In this document: piece by piece, positions 6,058 through 7,388 of the stretch
How positions within the stretch are numbered: position 1 is the stretch's first letter
How the letters are laid out: the number at the start of each line of letters is the position of its first letter
NCBI GenBank assembly: GCA_947259475.1
Contig: CAMYLW010000361.1
Location: forward strand, 1 to 7,388
Length of the DNA stretch: 7,388 bases
Source: Thermodesulfobacteriota bacterium
Lineage (GTDB): Bacteria; Desulfobacterota; Syntrophobacteria; BM002
Direction of reading: 5' to 3'
Position numbers and translations under genes: made by a program
Notes under the pieces: model-generated
Seen by the model: the letters and a program-made list of their open reading frames with translations, nothing else
Databases searched by the model: none
What the model was told of the DNA's origin: nothing

Positions 6058-7305
6058 TTAAGCTGCAAGTTGGAAGGCCTTTTCCGTTGCCTCGCGAATC
6101 TCATTTGGGGTGAAGGGCTTGTGTAGGTAATCTACGGCCCCCAAACGAGCAGTTTCTTTAGCAGTCTCTATACTGGCATAGCCGGTAATAATAATCACCA
6201 TGGTATCCGGTCTCTTCTCACGAATTGCCCGCATAAGTTCCAAGCCCCTGACACCTGGAATTCTTAAGTCTAACAAAACAAGCTTGTAAGCCCGCTGTTC
6301 AATCTTGCGGAGAGCCTCTTCTTTGGTGACAGCCTGATCTACTTGATACCCCTTCTTGGCAAGGATCTTTCTGATATTGTTGTTGACCGCTACCTCGTCT
6401 TCTATGACCAGTACGGTGTGCTGAACAGCATCTTCAACAACTTCAAGGGAAACTGGTGCGGGTTCAGGCTCTGTGGCCAGAAATCGGGCAGCGTTTTTCT
6501 TGAGTTGATCATAGGGTAGGAAGGCATAGCCATCACGGTCCAGGTACTGAACATATTCTGGACCGGTTATCGCTGCCACTTCTTCGTAATCGAAGGGCAT
6601 ATCGATGCCTATGAGCTTGCTTGGATCAAACCCTTGTTTCTTCCCAGCTGCCTTTTTCTTTGCTGCCTCTATCTGGGGACATTTCTCAGTCTTTATTCCT
6701 CCCTTGCATACACCTCCTACCTTCTCGAAAATCTCGCAGAGCCTTGCTCCCAATTCGCAGTAGTTCTCCAAAAGTTCCGGCCTGGGAGCTCCAACAATCG
6801 GGATATCCGAACGGCTCACACTTTTCGCATATTCTTCATCCGTATATTGCTCTACCTCATCTCTGTCAAAAGGGCTATCAATATCGATGATATTCATAGC
6901 CTCTATTTCTTGTTCCGTCGCTGAGGCTTCACTCAATTCGCCTGCCAGAATCAGCTCCACCGGGAGTCTTAACTCATCTGGAGTGAACGGCTTAGGGATG
7001 TAGTCAATAGCGCCCAGCCGTATCGCTTTCACGACTGTATCGGTGGATGCGTAGGCTGTAAACATTATAACTTTCGTGAGCGGCCACTGATTCTTAACAA
7101 GTTTTAAGAATTCAAGCCCATTCATCCCTGGCATGACGATATCGGAAATCAAGATCGAATAAGATTCCTTTGCCATTTGTTCAAGGGCTTCATCCGCACT
7201 TAAAGCGTAACTAACATCATAATCATCTTTGGATAGGATCTTTTGCACATTTCGACAGACATTCTCCTCATCGTCGACCACAAGAATTTTGGCTTTTGTT
7301 TCCAT
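6058..7305 (-). CDS. Response regulator with two receiver domains and a repeat-containing cysteine linker
   Basis: The 415-residue protein has receiver domain 1 at about 5-120 (acidic pair Asp11/Asp12, phosphoacceptor Asp55 in SDIVMPGMNG, Thr83, Lys105 in KPF). Receiver domain 2 spans about 296-413 (Glu302/Asp303, Asp346 in LDLRIPG, Thr374, Lys396 in KPF). Both have full phosphorylation residues. There is no DNA-binding, enzymatic or GGDEF-type output domain, so it probably acts by protein contact or phosphotransfer in the cytoplasm. The linker (about 125-290) holds two copies of a motif, IDxPFDxxEVxxxTxxEY, at 142-159 and 234-251. Between them are Cys183, Cys190, Cys200 and Cys209, then a Lys-rich stretch at 216-223. 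I do not recognise this linker as a named domain. The ATG at 7305 is chosen because GGGGGAG (7309-7315) precedes it; a longer frame opens only with a TTG at 7356. No partner kinase is visible. Confidence 0.9.
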   Translation of the reverse strand: METKAKILVVDDEENVCRNVQKILSKDDYDVSYALSADEALEQMAKESYSILISDIVMPGMNGLEFLKLVKNQWPLTKVIMFTAYASTDTVVKAIRLGAIDYIPKPFTPDELRLPVELILAGELSEASATEQEIEAMNIIDIDSPFDRDEVEQYTDEEYAKSVSRSDIPIVGAPRPELLENYCELGARLCEIFEKVGGVCKGGIKTEKCPQIEAAKKKAAGKKQGFDPSKLIGIDMPFDYEEVAAITGPEYVQYLDRDGYAFLPYDQLKKNAARFLATEPEPAPVSLEVVEDAVQHTVLVIEDEVAVNNNIRKILAKKGYQVDQAVTKEEALRKIEQRAYKLVLLDLRIPGVRGLELMRAIREKRPDTMVIIITGYASIETAKETARLGAVDYLHKPFTPNEIREATEKAFQLAA

Positions 7306-7308
7306 TGT

Positions 7309-7315
7309 CTCCCCC
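7309..7315 (-). promoter_or_regulatory. Ribosome binding site that sets the regulator's start
   Basis: GGGGGAG on the minus strand lies three bases before ATG 7305. It favours this start over the in-frame TTG at 7356, which would add 17 residues with no resemblance to a receiver domain N-terminus. Confidence 0.85.
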
Positions 7316-7328
7316 GTAATGAGATTTA

Positions 7329-7356
7329 ATTTTAACTTTTGGTTACCTTGAACCAA
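7329..7356 (-). promoter_or_regulatory. Putative sigma-70-type promoter with overlapping dyad
   Basis: On the minus strand TTGGTT (7351-7356) and TAAAAT (7329-7334) are spaced 16 bases apart, as expected for -35 and -10 boxes. Transcription would start near 7322, just before the ribosome binding site. The -35 box is one arm of the perfect dyad TTGGTT-N6-AACCAA (7339-7356), a possible operator. This is pattern matching only. Confidence 0.4.
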
Positions 7357-7388
7357 ATTGAAAACCTCTACACTTAAAGCTCAGTAAG

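Overview
All protein genes in this window lie on the minus strand, so it is read from high to low coordinates. The likely source is an anaerobic Gram-negative bacterium of the former Deltaproteobacteria (Desulfobacterota). That rests on remembered resemblance of the gated membrane protein, the MFS carrier and the receiver-only regulator to proteins of that group, and on a roughly balanced base composition. No marker gene in the window proves it.

Layout in transcription order. (1) 7305-6058: a response regulator with two receiver domains and an unusual cysteine-bearing linker. It has a plausible promoter and a strong ribosome binding site, and a perfect 14-bp terminator hairpin starts one base after its stop codon. 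(2) 5951-5406: shikimate kinase (aroK). (3) 5319-4194: chorismate synthase (aroC), complete in content but broken by a 70-bp tandem duplication that shifts the frame. (4) 3841-2830: a multi-spanning membrane protein of the nucleoside-recognition (Gate) family, also frameshifted, apparently by an internal deletion close to its 3' end. (5) 2638-1112: intact cobyric acid synthase (cobQ). (6) 1090 to beyond the left edge: an MFS transporter missing only its C-terminus.

aroK and aroC act at the shikimate phosphorylation and chorismate-forming steps of aromatic biosynthesis. cobQ acts late in corrin-ring amidation of cobalamin synthesis. The MFS gene follows cobQ by 21 bases and is probably co-transcribed with it. 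I see no functional link between the aro pair, the Gate protein and cobQ.

The most unusual content is in the spacers. Both sides of aroC carry arrays in which the hexamer AATGAC (or its complement GTCATT) alternates with short, perfect, mutually different mini-hairpins. One array runs into the Gate gene and appears to supply its start codon. The spacers between the Gate gene and cobQ, and at the 3' end of aroC, hold degenerate 7-bp-period arrays of several sequence types. With two frame-breaking rearrangements in neighbouring genes, this stretch looks repeat-rich and possibly unstable. Assembly error must be excluded first.
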